Positions 42,525 through 51,041 of a stretch of DNA of 51,041 bases are shown here, piece after piece. Location of the stretch: the NCBI RefSeq assembly GCF_017104645.1, contig NZ_JAAGPF010000012.1, positions 1 to 51,041 of the forward strand. The letters run 5' to 3'. A program made the position numbers and the translations under genes. The notes beneath the pieces were generated by a model. The model had not been told where the DNA came from. It made no database searches and saw only the letters and a program-made list of their open reading frames with translations. Origin of the DNA: Burkholderia sp. Ac-20379. GTDB taxonomy: Bacteria; Pseudomonadota; Gammaproteobacteria; Burkholderiales; Burkholderiaceae. The stretch's first letter is position 1. Each line of letters opens with the position of its first letter.

Positions 42525-43022
42525 TCAATCGCGCTGCGGCGTGTCCCGGATATAAGGCGCGTCGAACGTCGTGTCGTACGTGCCCTTCCAGGAGCGAACG
42601 CGCATCGAGGTCGTGTAGGGATACTCATGATTCGCGGCGGGTATCCGGTCGGCCGGATACCATCGATCGGCAACGAACCCTTGCGGCATCGCCGGGTCGC
42701 CGAGCCAAATGTATGAAACCAGGGCGCGCTGTTCATCGAGGATCTCGCGGATGAACCGGATCGCGCCGCCCGGTTCATCCGCCGTGCCCGACACGGACGA
42801 GAAATGCCCGTGCGTCGACGCGTAGCAGACCATCACGTCCTGCTCGTCCGTCACGTGGATCGCCAATGGGCCGCCTGCCGATCCCTAGGGCGGCGGCACC
42901 TGAATCTTGAGGTAGTGCGCTCCGGATTCGACGAATCCGGAAAGATGGCCGCGCCAGTTCGGGAAGACGGAAAGCAGGTCTTCCGCCATTCGGCGGGAAA
43001 ACGGTTCGAGCAATTCGATCAT
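42525..43022 (-). pseudogene. Immunity-like hypothetical gene interrupted by an in-frame amber codon
   Basis: The frame from ATG 43022 (ribosome-binding site AAGGGGAC) reads MIELLEPFSRRMAEDLLSVF and continues through HYLKIQVPPP to a TAG at 42885-42887. The same frame then goes on without a break through AIHVTDEQDVMVCYASTHGHF to 42525. Across the stop the sequence looks like one ~165-residue protein. The pattern recalls, from memory, small proteins linked to Rhs/CDI-type toxin loci (LLKPFxxRIAEDLLSRFPDW...VSFxxxHSHF). No toxin gene is nearby, so it may be a decaying orphan immunity gene. Restart at TTG 42866 is possible. Confidence 0.6.
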
Positions 43023-43120
43023 GGCGGCGTCCCCTTGGTTTGCGGGCCAGGCGGGCAGGCACGCCGCCCAGCCACCGCCCGCCCCCCTCGGCGCGCGACG
43101 GCCCGGCGGCGTAACACGCA

Positions 43121-44113
43121 TCAGATCACGACCAGCAGCCCCGCAAACACCGCATACAACGCACCGACACAGGTCAGCAGGCGGCTGTTGACGCGCGAGG
43201 CGCGAAACACGAACTGCAGATACACGATCGCGATGGCCGTCATCACGGCGGCCAGGATCGACGGCGTCGCCAGATGCCACGGCGTGAAGAACAGCCCGAA
43301 CGCGGTCGGAATCGTCGCCTGGATCATCATCGCGCCGCTGATGTTGGCCAGCGCGAGCCGCTCCTTGCCCTGCCGCACCCAGATCACCGCGTTCATGATT
43401 TCGGGCAGCTCGGTGGCGATCGGGCTGAACAGCAGCGCCGTCAATTGCGGGCTCATGCCGAGCCACGGTCCCACCGCTTCGATCTGATTCACGAACAGAT
43501 GCGACGCGGCGAAGATCACCACCAGCGCGCCGAGCGTCTGCAACAGCACCCAGCCGAGCGCCGGGTTGTCCGAGCGCGGGCGCAGCATCAGCGGTTCGAG
43601 CTCGCCGTGCTCGCCGCCATCGCCTTCGGCCGTCAGTTCGCGCCAGCAATACACGGCATAGGCCGCGAGAAACGCGATGCCGAGCAGCGGCTTGTACTGG
43701 AACACCACGAGGCCCACGCCGATCTTCACGACGAAGATCGCGAGGAACCACAGCTGGTCGCGGCGCAGTTGCGCGGTGTTGGCCTGCACCTCGCTCGCAC
43801 GGCCCAGGCGCTTCGCCACCGCGAGCAGCGAAATGCCGACCACGGCGTAGGCCACGGTGCTCAGCGCGAGCGGGCCGCCGATCGCGGCGCCCACGCCGAT
43901 CTCCTTGGTGGCCGGCGTATTGCCGAACGCCACGGCCACCAGCGTGACGACGCTCTCGGGCAAGGCGGTGCCGAACGCGGCGAGGATCGTGCCGGTGGCG
44001 GTCTGCGTCAGGTTCAGCTTCTGGCCGAGCCATTCCACGCCGTTGACGAAGGTTTCGCAGGAAAAGTAGATGATGCCGGCCGCGGCCAGCAACAGGACGA
44101 ACGTCAGGATCAT
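43121..44113 (-). CDS. CaCA-family cation antiporter under a manganese riboswitch
   Basis: The 330-residue protein has about 10 membrane helices and both alpha repeats of the Ca2+/cation antiporter superfamily: GTILAAFGTALPESVVTLVAVAFGN (about 40-65) and FSPIATELPEIMNAVIW (about 225-245). These repeats form the ion path. It would export a divalent cation in exchange for H+ or Na+. The yybP-ykoY riboswitch in its leader implies control by Mn2+, so manganese (perhaps also calcium) is the likely substrate. The ATG at 44113 was chosen; a GTG three codons earlier is possible. Confidence 0.9.
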   Translation of the reverse strand: MILTFVLLLAAAGIIYFSCETFVNGVEWLGQKLNLTQTATGTILAAFGTALPESVVTLVAVAFGNTPATKEIGVGAAIGGPLALSTVAYAVVGISLLAVAKRLGRASEVQANTAQLRRDQLWFLAIFVVKIGVGLVVFQYKPLLGIAFLAAYAVYCWRELTAEGDGGEHGELEPLMLRPRSDNPALGWVLLQTLGALVVIFAASHLFVNQIEAVGPWLGMSPQLTALLFSPIATELPEIMNAVIWVRQGKERLALANISGAMMIQATIPTAFGLFFTPWHLATPSILAAVMTAIAIVYLQFVFRASRVNSRLLTCVGALYAVFAGLLVVI

Positions 44114-44224
44114 CGCGGGCACCCCGCAACGACGACGGCACTACGGCAGGAGGGATTGAGGGACATCTGTTGTTATCTCCACGGGCCGGGCGACGCAACC
44201 ATGACGCTGCCTTCCAGCCCGGCC

Positions 44225-44357
44225 CGGGAGGAAGGAACGTCATAGGTCTCGCCAGGCCGTGGGACAACACGGCTGCCGACGCCATGACCGGTTCAGGTCA
44301 AATATGTTGACGTCGGCGCTTCGCCGGGGCGGCAAAGCAGACTACTCCCCTAAGACA
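44225..44357 (-). promoter_or_regulatory. yybP-ykoY manganese riboswitch
   Basis: The minus-strand leader of the antiporter gene contains AGGGGAGTAG followed by a helix closed by GCCGACG/CGTCGGC, the conserved TCAACATA in its internal loop, a small TGACC/GGTCA hairpin and a further CCGTG/CACGG hairpin. These are the marks of the yybP-ykoY (Mn2+) aptamer, which commonly controls manganese exporters. The 3' end is approximate. About 110-140 nt remain before the start codon for the expression platform. Confidence 0.82.
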
Positions 44358-44364
44358 AGCCGCT

Positions 44365-44393
44365 ATTCTAGCCGATGATTGTGACAGCACCAA
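44365..44393 (-). promoter_or_regulatory. Sigma70-type promoter for the riboswitch leader
   Basis: On the minus strand TTGGTG (44388-44393) and TAGAAT (44365-44370) are separated by exactly 17 nt. Transcription would start around 44358, just before the riboswitch. Confidence 0.6.
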
Positions 44394-44448
44394 TTTTTTA
44401 GGCGGCAGGACTAAACAATCGCCCCGCCGCCGCCCGCGAACGCGGCGT

Positions 44449-45219
44449 TCAATCGGGCAAGGCAATGCCCGACAGGCGCTCGCAGGCGTCGAGCAAAGCG
44501 GTTTGCACGCCGGTGTCGTGCGTGACCGGATCGGGCCGGCGCAGCTTGCGATGGAAGAAATACTGCCCGGTGACGCGCGCGTTCGCGTCGTCGCCGGCCG
44601 CGAGCCAGGCCTGCGTGCGATGCGCCTGATCGAGATCGTCGGGCGCGCCGGGGCCGCCCATGCGCGTCGGCACCCAGCCCGGCTCCAGCGCGTTCGACAG
44701 CACCTCGGGCCAGCGGCGCGCCACCGCGAACGCGAGCAGCACGTCGTACAGCTTGCTCTCCGCGTAGGCCTGCGCGCCGGCCCAGCGCCGCCGCGTCCAT
44801 TCCAGATCGTCGAGCGCGGCGCGCGTGCCGTGATGCATGCCCGAGCTCAGATACACGAGCCGCTGCGGGCGCTGCATCAGTGCGGTGAGCACGTACGGCG
44901 CGAGCACGTTGACGGCGAACACGTGCGGCAGCCCGTCGGCGGTCTCCACGCGCGGCTCGCGATAGCCGACGGCCACGTTGTGGATCACCGCATCGAAGCG
45001 GCCCAGCGCGTTGGCTTGCCCGGCCACCTCGCGCATCGCATCGAGCGTGGCGACATCGCCCGTCACCACGGCTTCGGCGGCCGGACAGTGCCGGCGCGCC
45101 GCGTCGGCCCGCGCGGCGTTGCGGGCATGCAGCACGACGCGATGCCCCTGATCGGCCAGCAATTGCGCGGCCATCAGGCCGAGCCCGTCGGCCGACCCGG
45201 TGATGAAGATGCGTTGCAT
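44449..45219 (-). CDS. Short-chain dehydrogenase/reductase
   Basis: The 256-residue protein has the SDR NAD(P)-binding motif FITGSADGLGLMAA, a dinucleotide-fold end at HARN, NVAVGY in place of the NNAG motif, the catalytic Ser region YLSSGMHHG and YAESKLY with the Tyr/Lys pair. It is of the atypical group that resembles retinol-dehydrogenase-like enzymes. The substrate is unknown. GAGGAG precedes the ATG. It follows the NmrA-like gene by 65 nt on the same strand, and the two may be co-expressed. Confidence 0.88.
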   Translation of the reverse strand: MQRIFITGSADGLGLMAAQLLADQGHRVVLHARNAARADAARRHCPAAEAVVTGDVATLDAMREVAGQANALGRFDAVIHNVAVGYREPRVETADGLPHVFAVNVLAPYVLTALMQRPQRLVYLSSGMHHGTRAALDDLEWTRRRWAGAQAYAESKLYDVLLAFAVARRWPEVLSNALEPGWVPTRMGGPGAPDDLDQAHRTQAWLAAGDDANARVTGQYFFHRKLRRPDPVTHDTGVQTALLDACERLSGIALPD

Positions 45220-45284
45220 GGCGGCTCCTCTAGCGAAGGCGTTCAACATAACGGATTCCGAACGATACGGCTGCGCCGCGCCGC

Positions 45285-46142
45285 TCAGCGCGCCACCAGG
45301 CCGGCGAGCACGGTATCGAGCTCGACCTCGCCCACGCGATGCTCGCAGCCCGCACCCTCGAAATCGATCCAGCCTTCGTTGAAGCCGTCCACCATGCGCA
45401 TGCGCGGCAGCGGATGCTGCATGCCCTGCGAGCGGAACAGCGCCTCCCACGTGTCGCGCGGTACCGGCTCCATCCGCACGGCGTGTCCGAGCGCGGCGGC
45501 GAAGCCCGCGGCGATGTCGTCTGCGCTGTAGCGGCGCGGGCCTTCGAGCTCGACCACGCGCACGCCGTCCCAATGCTCGCGCAACATGCTTGCCGCATGG
45601 CGGCCGATGTCGGCCGTCGCCACCATCGGGATCGGATGATCGAGCGGCTGCAGGAACGACGGCACCACGCCCGTGCGCGCCGCCGCCACATCCCACGCGG
45701 CGTTTTCCATGAACCAGCCGGCGCGCAACAGGCCGACCGGCACGCTCAGCGTGCGCAGCGTCGCTTCGGTCATCTTCGAGTTGTTGAGCAGGTTCGGTTC
45801 CTCCACATGCGCGCCGACGGTGGACAGGAACACCACCTTGCCCGGCCGCGCCGCCTCGATCGCCGTGCGCACGGCGGCGCCGGTCGCCACCGTTTCCGGG
45901 AAGCCCGGTGCGGGATCGTAGTTCGGCGGCGTCATCAGGAACACGCCCGTGGCGCCGCTGAACGCGCGCGTCAACGCGGCCGCATCGTCGATCTCGGCGA
46001 TCGCGATCTCGCAACCGAGCGCCGCCCAGCGCGCCGCCTTCGCCGCGTCGCGCAGCACGGCGCGCACCGGTTGTCCCGCCGCCAGCAGCGCACGCGCCAC
46101 TTCGCCACCCACCTTGCCGCTGATGCCAGTCACTGCATACAT
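45285..46142 (-). CDS. NmrA-like NAD(P)-binding protein
   Basis: The 285-residue protein begins with YAVTGISGKVGGEVARALLAAGQPVRAVLRD, a GxxGxxG atypical SDR fold, and continues with ATGVFLMTPPNYD, VFLSTVGAH and LRAGWFMEN as in NmrA/QOR2-type proteins. These act as quinone reductases or redox-sensing regulators. GGAGGA lies about 8 nt before the ATG. No divergent MarR/HxlR-type regulator is visible, though such pairs are common. Confidence 0.85.
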   Translation of the reverse strand: MYAVTGISGKVGGEVARALLAAGQPVRAVLRDAAKAARWAALGCEIAIAEIDDAAALTRAFSGATGVFLMTPPNYDPAPGFPETVATGAAVRTAIEAARPGKVVFLSTVGAHVEEPNLLNNSKMTEATLRTLSVPVGLLRAGWFMENAAWDVAAARTGVVPSFLQPLDHPIPMVATADIGRHAASMLREHWDGVRVVELEGPRRYSADDIAAGFAAALGHAVRMEPVPRDTWEALFRSQGMQHPLPRMRMVDGFNEGWIDFEGAGCEHRVGEVELDTVLAGLVAR

Positions 46143-46318
46143 GGTTCATTCCTCCGGATCGCTGAACGTTTTTGCCTGGGAACGCATGGCACGCGAGGCG
46201 TGCTGCATGCGACCGACCGAAGCGTACGCCGCAGCCGCGCGCCGACGAATGGCCTGGCCGTCAGGACATCGATGACTTGGCGTCACGAGTGGAGGAAAAC
46301 CGTATCGGCCGCCCGAAA

Positions 46319-46354
46319 CGCAGCCGTAACCGCAGCCATAACCGTAGCCGTAAA
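46319..46354. repeat. Three 12-bp tandem repeats
   Basis: Three head-to-tail units of CGCAGCCGTAAC occupy 46319-46330, 46331-46342 (one change) and 46343-46354 (two changes), with partial copies on either side. They lie in the 273-nt gap between maiA and the NmrA-like gene. No gene is convincingly encoded there, although the minus strand gives a short GYG-rich frame. Confidence 0.7.
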
Positions 46355-46415
46355 CGCACACGCGGCGCGAGCCGAAGCATCGCGCCGCGTGGCGGAACCA
46401 CCGCGAATCGCCGGA

Positions 46416-47087
46416 TCAACGCGCGGGCGGCGGCTCCGCATCGGGCTGCACCGACGGCTCGGCCGCGGCGAACGCGGGCAGGGCCGAGGCATGCGCGTAC
46501 AGGCGCATCAGCGTGGGATACGCCTCGAGCGGCACGGCAAAACGCTTCGCATTCCAGATTTGCGGCACGAGGCACAGATCGGCCAGCCCCGGCGTATCGC
46601 CGAACACGCAGCGGCCCACGCGCGGATCGGCCGCGAGCCGCCGTTCGAGCGACGTGAACCCCACCTCGATCCAGTGCGCATACCACGCGCTTTTCTGCGC
46701 GTCGCTCACGCCGAGCGTGCCCTTCAGATAGGAAAGCACGCGCAGGTTGTCGACGGGATGGATCTCGCAGGCCACCTGCAACGCCACCGAGCGCACGAAC
46801 GCGCGATCGCGCGGCGCGGCCGGCAGCAGCGGCGGCTCGGGATGGCACTCGTCGAGATACTCGACGATGGCGAGCGACTGCACGAGCGGCGGCGCATCGC
46901 CGTCGATCAGCGCGGGCACGAGGCCGTCGGGATGGATCGCGCGATACGCCTCGCCCAGTTGCTCGCCGCCGCCGCGCACCAGATGCACGGGCGCCTGCGC
47001 GTAGTCGAGCCCCTTCAGGTTCAGCGCGATGCGCACGCGATACGACGCCGAGCTGCGGAAATACGTATGCAGCGTGAGATCAGCCAT
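46416..47087 (-). CDS. maiA: Maleylacetoacetate isomerase (zeta-class GST)
   Basis: The 223-residue protein has the zeta GST start LHTYFRSSASYRVRIALNLKG, with the SSxSxRVRIAL glutathione-site motif, and a C-terminal helical domain with VACEIHPVDNLRVLSYL, FGDTPGLADLCLVPQIWNAKRF and YPTLMRLY. It isomerises 4-maleylacetoacetate to fumarylacetoacetate using glutathione in tyrosine degradation. It overlaps fahA by 8 nt and closes the hmgA-fahA-maiA operon. Confidence 0.95.
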   Translation of the reverse strand: MADLTLHTYFRSSASYRVRIALNLKGLDYAQAPVHLVRGGGEQLGEAYRAIHPDGLVPALIDGDAPPLVQSLAIVEYLDECHPEPPLLPAAPRDRAFVRSVALQVACEIHPVDNLRVLSYLKGTLGVSDAQKSAWYAHWIEVGFTSLERRLAADPRVGRCVFGDTPGLADLCLVPQIWNAKRFAVPLEAYPTLMRLYAHASALPAFAAAEPSVQPDAEPPPAR

Positions 47088-48435
47088 CGCTGCGCGCTCC
47101 GTCGGCCACGCCCACGCCGCCCGGAATGCCGGCCAGCGCCGGCAGGATCGTGCCGACGCACGGCCCGAAGCCGATCCGGTAGCCGTCGCCCTGGCAGTGG
47201 CCGGCCAGCGTCAGCGTGTCGCCGTCCTCGATGAAGCTGCGCGTGCCGCCGCCGTTCAGCGCGAGCGGCGCCTTGCCGCCCCAGGTCAGTTCCAGCAGGC
47301 TGCCGTAGGCATCCTTCTCCGGCCCGCTGATGGTGCCCGAGCCCATCAGGTCGCCCACCCGCGTGTTGCAGCCCGACACGGTGTGATGTGCAAGCTGTTG
47401 CGCCATCGACCAGTACATGTGCCGGAAGTTGGTGCGGCTGATCACGGTGGCCTCGCTCGCGCCTTCCGGTTGCAGCAGCACCTCGAGGCGGATGTCGAAG
47501 CCGTGCTCGCCCGCGTGGCGCAGGTACGGCAGCGGTTGCGGCTCCTGCCGCGGCTGCGCGACGCGGAACGGTTCGAGCGCGTCGAGCGTGACGATCCACG
47601 GCGAGATGGTGGTGGCGAACGTCTTCGAATTGAACGGCCCGAGCGGCACGTATTCCCATTGCTGGATGTCGCGCGCGCTCCAGTCGTTGAGCAGCACCAT
47701 GCCGAAGATGTGCGCCTCGGCCTGCTCGCACGCCACCGGCTCGCCGAGCGCCGTGGCCTGGCCGATCACGAAGCCCGTTTCGAGCTCGATGTCGAGCCGG
47801 CGGCACGCGCCGAACACCGGGCGCTCCTGGTCGGGCAATTTAAGCTGGCCGAGCGGGCGGCGCACCGGCGTGCCGCTGACCACCACCGACGAGGCGCGGC
47901 CGTTGTAGCCGATCGGCATCTCCGACCAGTTCGGCAGCAGCGCATTCTTCGGATCGCGAAACATCGAGCCGATGTTGGTCGCGTGCTCCTTCGACGAATA
48001 GAAATCGGTGTAGCCCGGAATCGCCACCGGCAGATGCAGCGTCGCGCCGGCCATCCCGGTCAGCACGCGCTCGCGCAGCGCCGCATCGTCGCGCAGTTGC
48101 GGGTTGTCGCGCTCGAACAGCGCGCTCAGTTGCACGCGCACCGCGCGCCACGCATCGCGGCCGAGCGCGATGAAGGCGTTCAGCGTGGGCGCGTCGAACA
48201 CGGTGTGCGCATCGGCGCCGGGCACCGCGAGCAGGCCGGCCTGCGCCAGCGCGGTCAGGTCGACGATCGCGTCGCCGAGCGCCACGCCCGCGCGCGGCTG
48301 TGCCGATTTCGCGTCGCTGAAGATGCCGAACGGCAGGTTCTGGATCGGGAAATCGCAACCGGCGGCGTTCGCCGAGTCGAGCCAACTGCGCAGCGAGGGC
48401 GCGAGCGTGTCGTTGAGGTCGGTTACGGCGGTCAT
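47080..48435 (-). CDS. fahA: Fumarylacetoacetase
   Basis: The 451-residue protein matches fumarylacetoacetate hydrolase throughout: PFGIFSDA near the start, [15 protein letters not shown] with the metal Asp, [26 protein letters not shown] with the metal Glu pair, [26 protein letters not shown] and the late GSGTISGPE. It splits fumarylacetoacetate into fumarate and acetoacetate, the last step of the homogentisate route. Its ATG overlaps the hmgA stop (ATGA), and it overlaps maiA at the other end, so all three are translationally coupled. Confidence 0.96.
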   Translation of the reverse strand: MTAVTDLNDTLAPSLRSWLDSANAAGCDFPIQNLPFGIFSDAKSAQPRAGVALGDAIVDLTALAQAGLLAVPGADAHTVFDAPTLNAFIALGRDAWRAVRVQLSALFERDNPQLRDDAALRERVLTGMAGATLHLPVAIPGYTDFYSSKEHATNIGSMFRDPKNALLPNWSEMPIGYNGRASSVVVSGTPVRRPLGQLKLPDQERPVFGACRRLDIELETGFVIGQATALGEPVACEQAEAHIFGMVLLNDWSARDIQQWEYVPLGPFNSKTFATTISPWIVTLDALEPFRVAQPRQEPQPLPYLRHAGEHGFDIRLEVLLQPEGASEATVISRTNFRHMYWSMAQQLAHHTVSGCNTRVGDLMGSGTISGPEKDAYGSLLELTWGGKAPLALNGGGTRSFIEDGDTLTLAGHCQGDGYRIGFGPCVGTILPALAGIPGGVGVADGARSDG

Positions 48436-49769
48436 CGTTGCTCCGGATTGAAGTGTTTCGTGAGGTCTTGCCAGCAGCGGTAGTAGTTCGCCTGCAATTG
48501 GGACGTGTCGAGCGCGAAGCGCGTCGGGCGGATCAGCGTGCGGGTCTCGAACATGAACGCCATCGTGTCGCCCACCTTGTGCGGCGTCGAGGTGTCGGAC
48601 GCCGACGCCTTCTCGAACGTGCCCGCATCCGGCCCATGGCCCGACATGCAGTTGTGCAGGCTCGCGCCGCCCGGCACGAAGCCGTCGGCCTTCGCGTCGT
48701 ACGCGCCGTGCACGAGCCCCATGAACTCGCTCGCGACGTTGCGGTGGAACCAGGGCGGGCGGAACGTGTCCTCGGCCGCGAGCCAGCGCGGCGGGAAGAT
48801 CACGAAATCGATGGTGTCCACGCCCGGCGTGTCGCTCGGCGATTGCAGCACCAGGAAGATCGACGGATCGGGGTGATCGAAGCTGATCGAGCCGATCGTG
48901 TTGAAGCGGCGCAGGTCGTAGCGGCACGGCGCGAAGTTGCCGTGCCAGGCCACCACGTCGAGCGGCGAATGGCCGATCTTCGCGCGCCAGAGCCGGCCGT
49001 TGAGCTTGGCCACCAGTTCGAAATCGCCCTCGCGATCCTCGTAGGCGGCCTGCGGCGTTTCGAAATCGCGCGGGTTGGCGAGGCCGTTCGAGCCGATCGG
49101 GCCGAGGTCGGGCAGTTGCAGCGCCTGGCCGAAGTTCTCGCAGATATAGCCGCGCGCCTCGCCGTCCGGCAGCGCCACGGTGAAGCGCACGCCGCGCGGA
49201 ATCAGCACGATCTGCTGCGGCTCGACATCGATCCGGCCCAGCTCGGTGGCGATGAACAGGCGGCCCTGCTGCGGCACGATCAGCAGCTCGCCGTCGGCGC
49301 TGTAGAAGAAACGGTCCTGCATCGAGCGGTTCGCGGCGTACACGTGGATCGCACAGCCGTTCATCGCGGCGGCCGAGCCGTTGCCGGCCATCGTCACCCA
49401 GCCGTCGATGAAATCGGTCGGCTCGGCGGGCATCGGCAGCGGATCCCAGCGCAACTGGTTCGGCGGCGTGGGCGGCACGTCGGCCGAATCGGCCGCGAAC
49501 TCCGAAACGAGCGGGCGGGCGCGCTCGAGCGGCTCGAACGGCAGATGCACGGCGGCCGGGCGGATCCGGTACAGCCAGCTGCGGCGGTTGTGGGCGCGCG
49601 GCGCGGTGAACGCCGTGCCCGACAACTGCTCGGCGTACAGCCCGTACGGCGCGCGCTGCGGCGAGTTGCGCCCCTCGGGCAGCGCGCCCGGCAGCGCCTC
49701 GGTCGCGAAGTGGTTCGCGAAGCCCGGCTGGTAACCGGTTTCGCCCGGTCGGCTCAAATCCAAGGTCAT
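48432..49769 (-). CDS. hmgA: Homogentisate 1,2-dioxygenase
   Basis: The 445-residue protein begins [21 protein letters not shown] and carries HmgA blocks: [55 protein letters not shown] and the iron site in [12 protein letters not shown] (His and Glu) and [12 protein letters not shown] (second His). It opens the ring of homogentisate to maleylacetoacetate in phenylalanine/tyrosine catabolism. The ATG at 49769 has GGAG 7 nt upstream and matches family N-termini; an in-frame ATG at 49799 also has a GAGG. It is the first gene of the operon. Confidence 0.96.
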   Translation of the reverse strand: MTLDLSRPGETGYQPGFANHFATEALPGALPEGRNSPQRAPYGLYAEQLSGTAFTAPRAHNRRSWLYRIRPAAVHLPFEPLERARPLVSEFAADSADVPPTPPNQLRWDPLPMPAEPTDFIDGWVTMAGNGSAAAMNGCAIHVYAANRSMQDRFFYSADGELLIVPQQGRLFIATELGRIDVEPQQIVLIPRGVRFTVALPDGEARGYICENFGQALQLPDLGPIGSNGLANPRDFETPQAAYEDREGDFELVAKLNGRLWRAKIGHSPLDVVAWHGNFAPCRYDLRRFNTIGSISFDHPDPSIFLVLQSPSDTPGVDTIDFVIFPPRWLAAEDTFRPPWFHRNVASEFMGLVHGAYDAKADGFVPGGASLHNCMSGHGPDAGTFEKASASDTSTPHKVGDTMAFMFETRTLIRPTRFALDTSQLQANYYRCWQDLTKHFNPEQR

Positions 49770-49873
49770 TTCGATCTCCGGTCTGGCGGTGCGCGACATG
49801 CGCTCGCCTCAGCAAATTTTTACGCATTGTATAACTCATTACGTTTAATTTAATTTGCGTTTACCCCTAGACG

Positions 49874-49896
49874 AAGGACGGACGCGTGCCGTCCTT
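49874..49896. terminator. Hairpin between the YkgJ-type gene and hmgA
   Basis: AAGGACGG (49874-49881) and CCGTCCTT (49889-49896) form a perfect 8-bp stem around a 7-nt loop. It lies about 150 nt past the stop of the minus-strand YkgJ-type gene and before the hmgA promoter region. No T run follows on either strand. Confidence 0.45.
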
Positions 49897-50046
49897 CCCG
49901 CTCGAACGAGGAACGACAGGCGTGCGCGGGCCGTGGCGCAAGATGCGCGTCACATCGGGGAAGCCAGGCGGGGAAAGGCGGCAGGCGCGGCGGAGCGAAC
50001 GCCCGCCGAGGGAGAACCGGGCCGCGCAACGGCGGCCCGGCGATGC

Positions 50047-50850
50047 TCAGGACGCGTCGAACATCCCGAGGTAGAGGAACGCGCCGGGCGGCTGCGCGCG
50101 GTCGAGCGTGCCGCTCGCGCCGACCTGCGCGAGCGCGTCGGCGGTTTGCTGGCGGTTGGTCACGAGCGTCCAGTCGGCGGCGGACGGCGTGTCGGCGGCG
50201 GCGTCGCCCGCATCGTGCGCGGTGTCGATCAGTTCGGCGGGCAGCGCGTGCAGCACGCCGAGCAGTTGCGCCGGCTCCGGCGACAGGATCAGGAAGCCCT
50301 CGTTCGACACCGATGCCTGACTGATGCCGAGCGCCTCGCAGATCGCCCGCTTGGCCGGCGCGGCGCGCGCCTGCTCGACGCGGCTGCGCTCGGCGGCCTC
50401 GCGCGCGGTGGCGTCGACGATCACGCCGCCGGCGATCAGCGGCTGCGCGGATTCCCAGGCCTCGGGCGGGCAGCCCTTGTTGGCGGGCACGAGCGGCAGG
50501 AACGGATTCATCTCGGCCGGATAGACGCGGCACACCATCGGCCGGATCTCATAGGCCGTGCAGCGCATCGCGTCGTCGAGGTTCGGGCACGGGCCGGTGA
50601 ACGAGGCGGCCAGCGTCACGTCCACGCGAATCGGCAGCGAGCCGCTCGCGGCGGCGAAGCTGCGGCCGCGCTTGTAGTGGCCGAAGGCGTTGTCGGGTTC
50701 GGGTTCGGCGAGCCAGGGCACGGCTTCGCAGAGGATGTCGACGCGGCCGCCGCGTTCGAGCCAGGTGCGGGCTTCGGCGGGCGTGACGGGCAGGCGCAGA
50801 TCCTGGCAGCAATTGCCGCAGGACGTGCAGTGAAACGGGATATCGCTCAA
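50047..50850 (-). CDS. YkgJ-family cysteine-cluster protein (long form)
   Basis: The 267-residue protein begins FHCTSCGNCCQDLRLP, the CxxCxxCC signature, and has the partner cysteines in GPCPNLDDAMRCTAYEIRPMVCRVYP, typical of YkgJ proteins that bind a metal or Fe-S cluster. The C-terminal ~120 residues are helical and of unknown role. It stands alone between hmgA and the gene at the right edge; no functional link is apparent. It is unrelated in length and context to the short YkgJ protein at 3266-3562. Confidence 0.85.
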   Translation of the reverse strand: MSDIPFHCTSCGNCCQDLRLPVTPAEARTWLERGGRVDILCEAVPWLAEPEPDNAFGHYKRGRSFAAASGSLPIRVDVTLAASFTGPCPNLDDAMRCTAYEIRPMVCRVYPAEMNPFLPLVPANKGCPPEAWESAQPLIAGGVIVDATAREAAERSRVEQARAAPAKRAICEALGISQASVSNEGFLILSPEPAQLLGVLHALPAELIDTAHDAGDAAADTPSAADWTLVTNRQQTADALAQVGASGTLDRAQPPGAFLYLGMFDAS

Positions 50851-50975
50851 CGGGGGACCTCGTTCGTCGCGTCGGCCGCTGTCGTGTCGATGCGGCCTGA
50901 TTCTGGCGACGAACTATAGCGAGTTTCGGGCGGCCGCGTATGGCCCCCGAAACCGTGCGCCCCGCAATCCGCCGC

Positions 50976-51041
50976 TCAACCGGCCTCGGGCGCGCCGCGT
51001 TGCGGCTGGGCCGGGCGCGGCGCGGGCTGGGCGGCCAGCAC
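50976..51041 (-). CDS. C-terminal end of a gene running off the window (partial)
   Basis: A minus-strand frame enters from the right edge and stops at 50976. Its 21 residues are Ala/Pro/Gln-rich (PAPRPAQPQRGAPEAG), as in disordered protein tails. Too little is visible to identify it. Confidence 0.4.
   Translation of the reverse strand: MLAAQPAPRPAQPQRGAPEAG

Noticed and set aside
46319-46354. A possible CRISPR array
   Set aside because: The repeats are 12 bp, adjoin without spacers and have no cas genes nearby.
48436-49839. A 5' extension of the fahA frame to about 919 codons
   Set aside because: The extra part overlaps hmgA in another frame and lacks protein character; fahA starts at 48435 with the expected N-terminus and an ATGA overlap.

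Overview
The window looks like chromosomal DNA from a Burkholderia-type betaproteobacterium. The GC content is high and the gene set is typical: malonate transporter MadLM, a homogentisate operon, PiuC with its TonB receptor, a yybP-ykoY riboswitch and many LysR/AraC regulators. The genus call is inference from gene content. No rRNA, tRNA or CRISPR array was seen.

Layout. Positions 1-2834 are core: the end of a membrane histidine kinase and an NrsF-type anti-sigma factor behind a promoter that matches the Caulobacter sigmaF consensus. From about 3000 to 19080 the composition drops visibly in GC and the genes become accessory; I read this as a genomic island. Its left part (3657-11894) is one long run of minus-strand genes: a four-gene set (SHOCT membrane protein, two glycine-rich membrane proteins, a TerB-like protein) behind a WYL regulator, then a broken PLD-like gene, an unknown protein with a C-terminal XRE helix-turn-helix, half of a Sir2 deacetylase and a second WYL regulator. 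Divergent from that second WYL gene are a cN-I type 5'-nucleotidase and a zinc-ribbon protein. An IS3 remnant separates this from a catabolic module (LysR, FAD amine oxidase, RidA, MFS transporter; 14085-18405). The island ends against madLM, with no malonate decarboxylase genes in view.

From 19261 to the right end the sequence is core-like again. It holds madLM, an AraC regulator, a block of three lipoproteins (Sel1 repeat, CsgG-like, tandem-repeat) with a secreted protein, a PASTA-like secreted protein and an MdtD-like drug exporter. Next comes a group made of an amino-acid-type binding protein, a LysR regulator and an agmatinase-family enzyme; the binding-protein and agmatinase genes share an almost identical palindrome upstream. 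Then follow a ferredoxin-reductase-type flavoprotein, a HAD phosphatase, an alpha/beta hydrolase, an OmpR-type two-component pair, piuC with its TonB receptor, a second exported hydrolase and an immunity-like gene broken by an in-frame amber codon. A CaCA antiporter follows, behind a manganese riboswitch. The right end carries two NAD(P)-dependent reductases, the hmgA-fahA-maiA tyrosine catabolic operon and a YkgJ-type cysteine-cluster protein.

The best candidates for something undescribed are the WYL-controlled SHOCT/glycine-zipper/TerB-like cluster, the neighbouring WYL/Sir2-half/XRE cluster, the CsgG-Sel1-repeat lipoprotein block and the shared ACTTCGG-N6-CCGAAGT operator.
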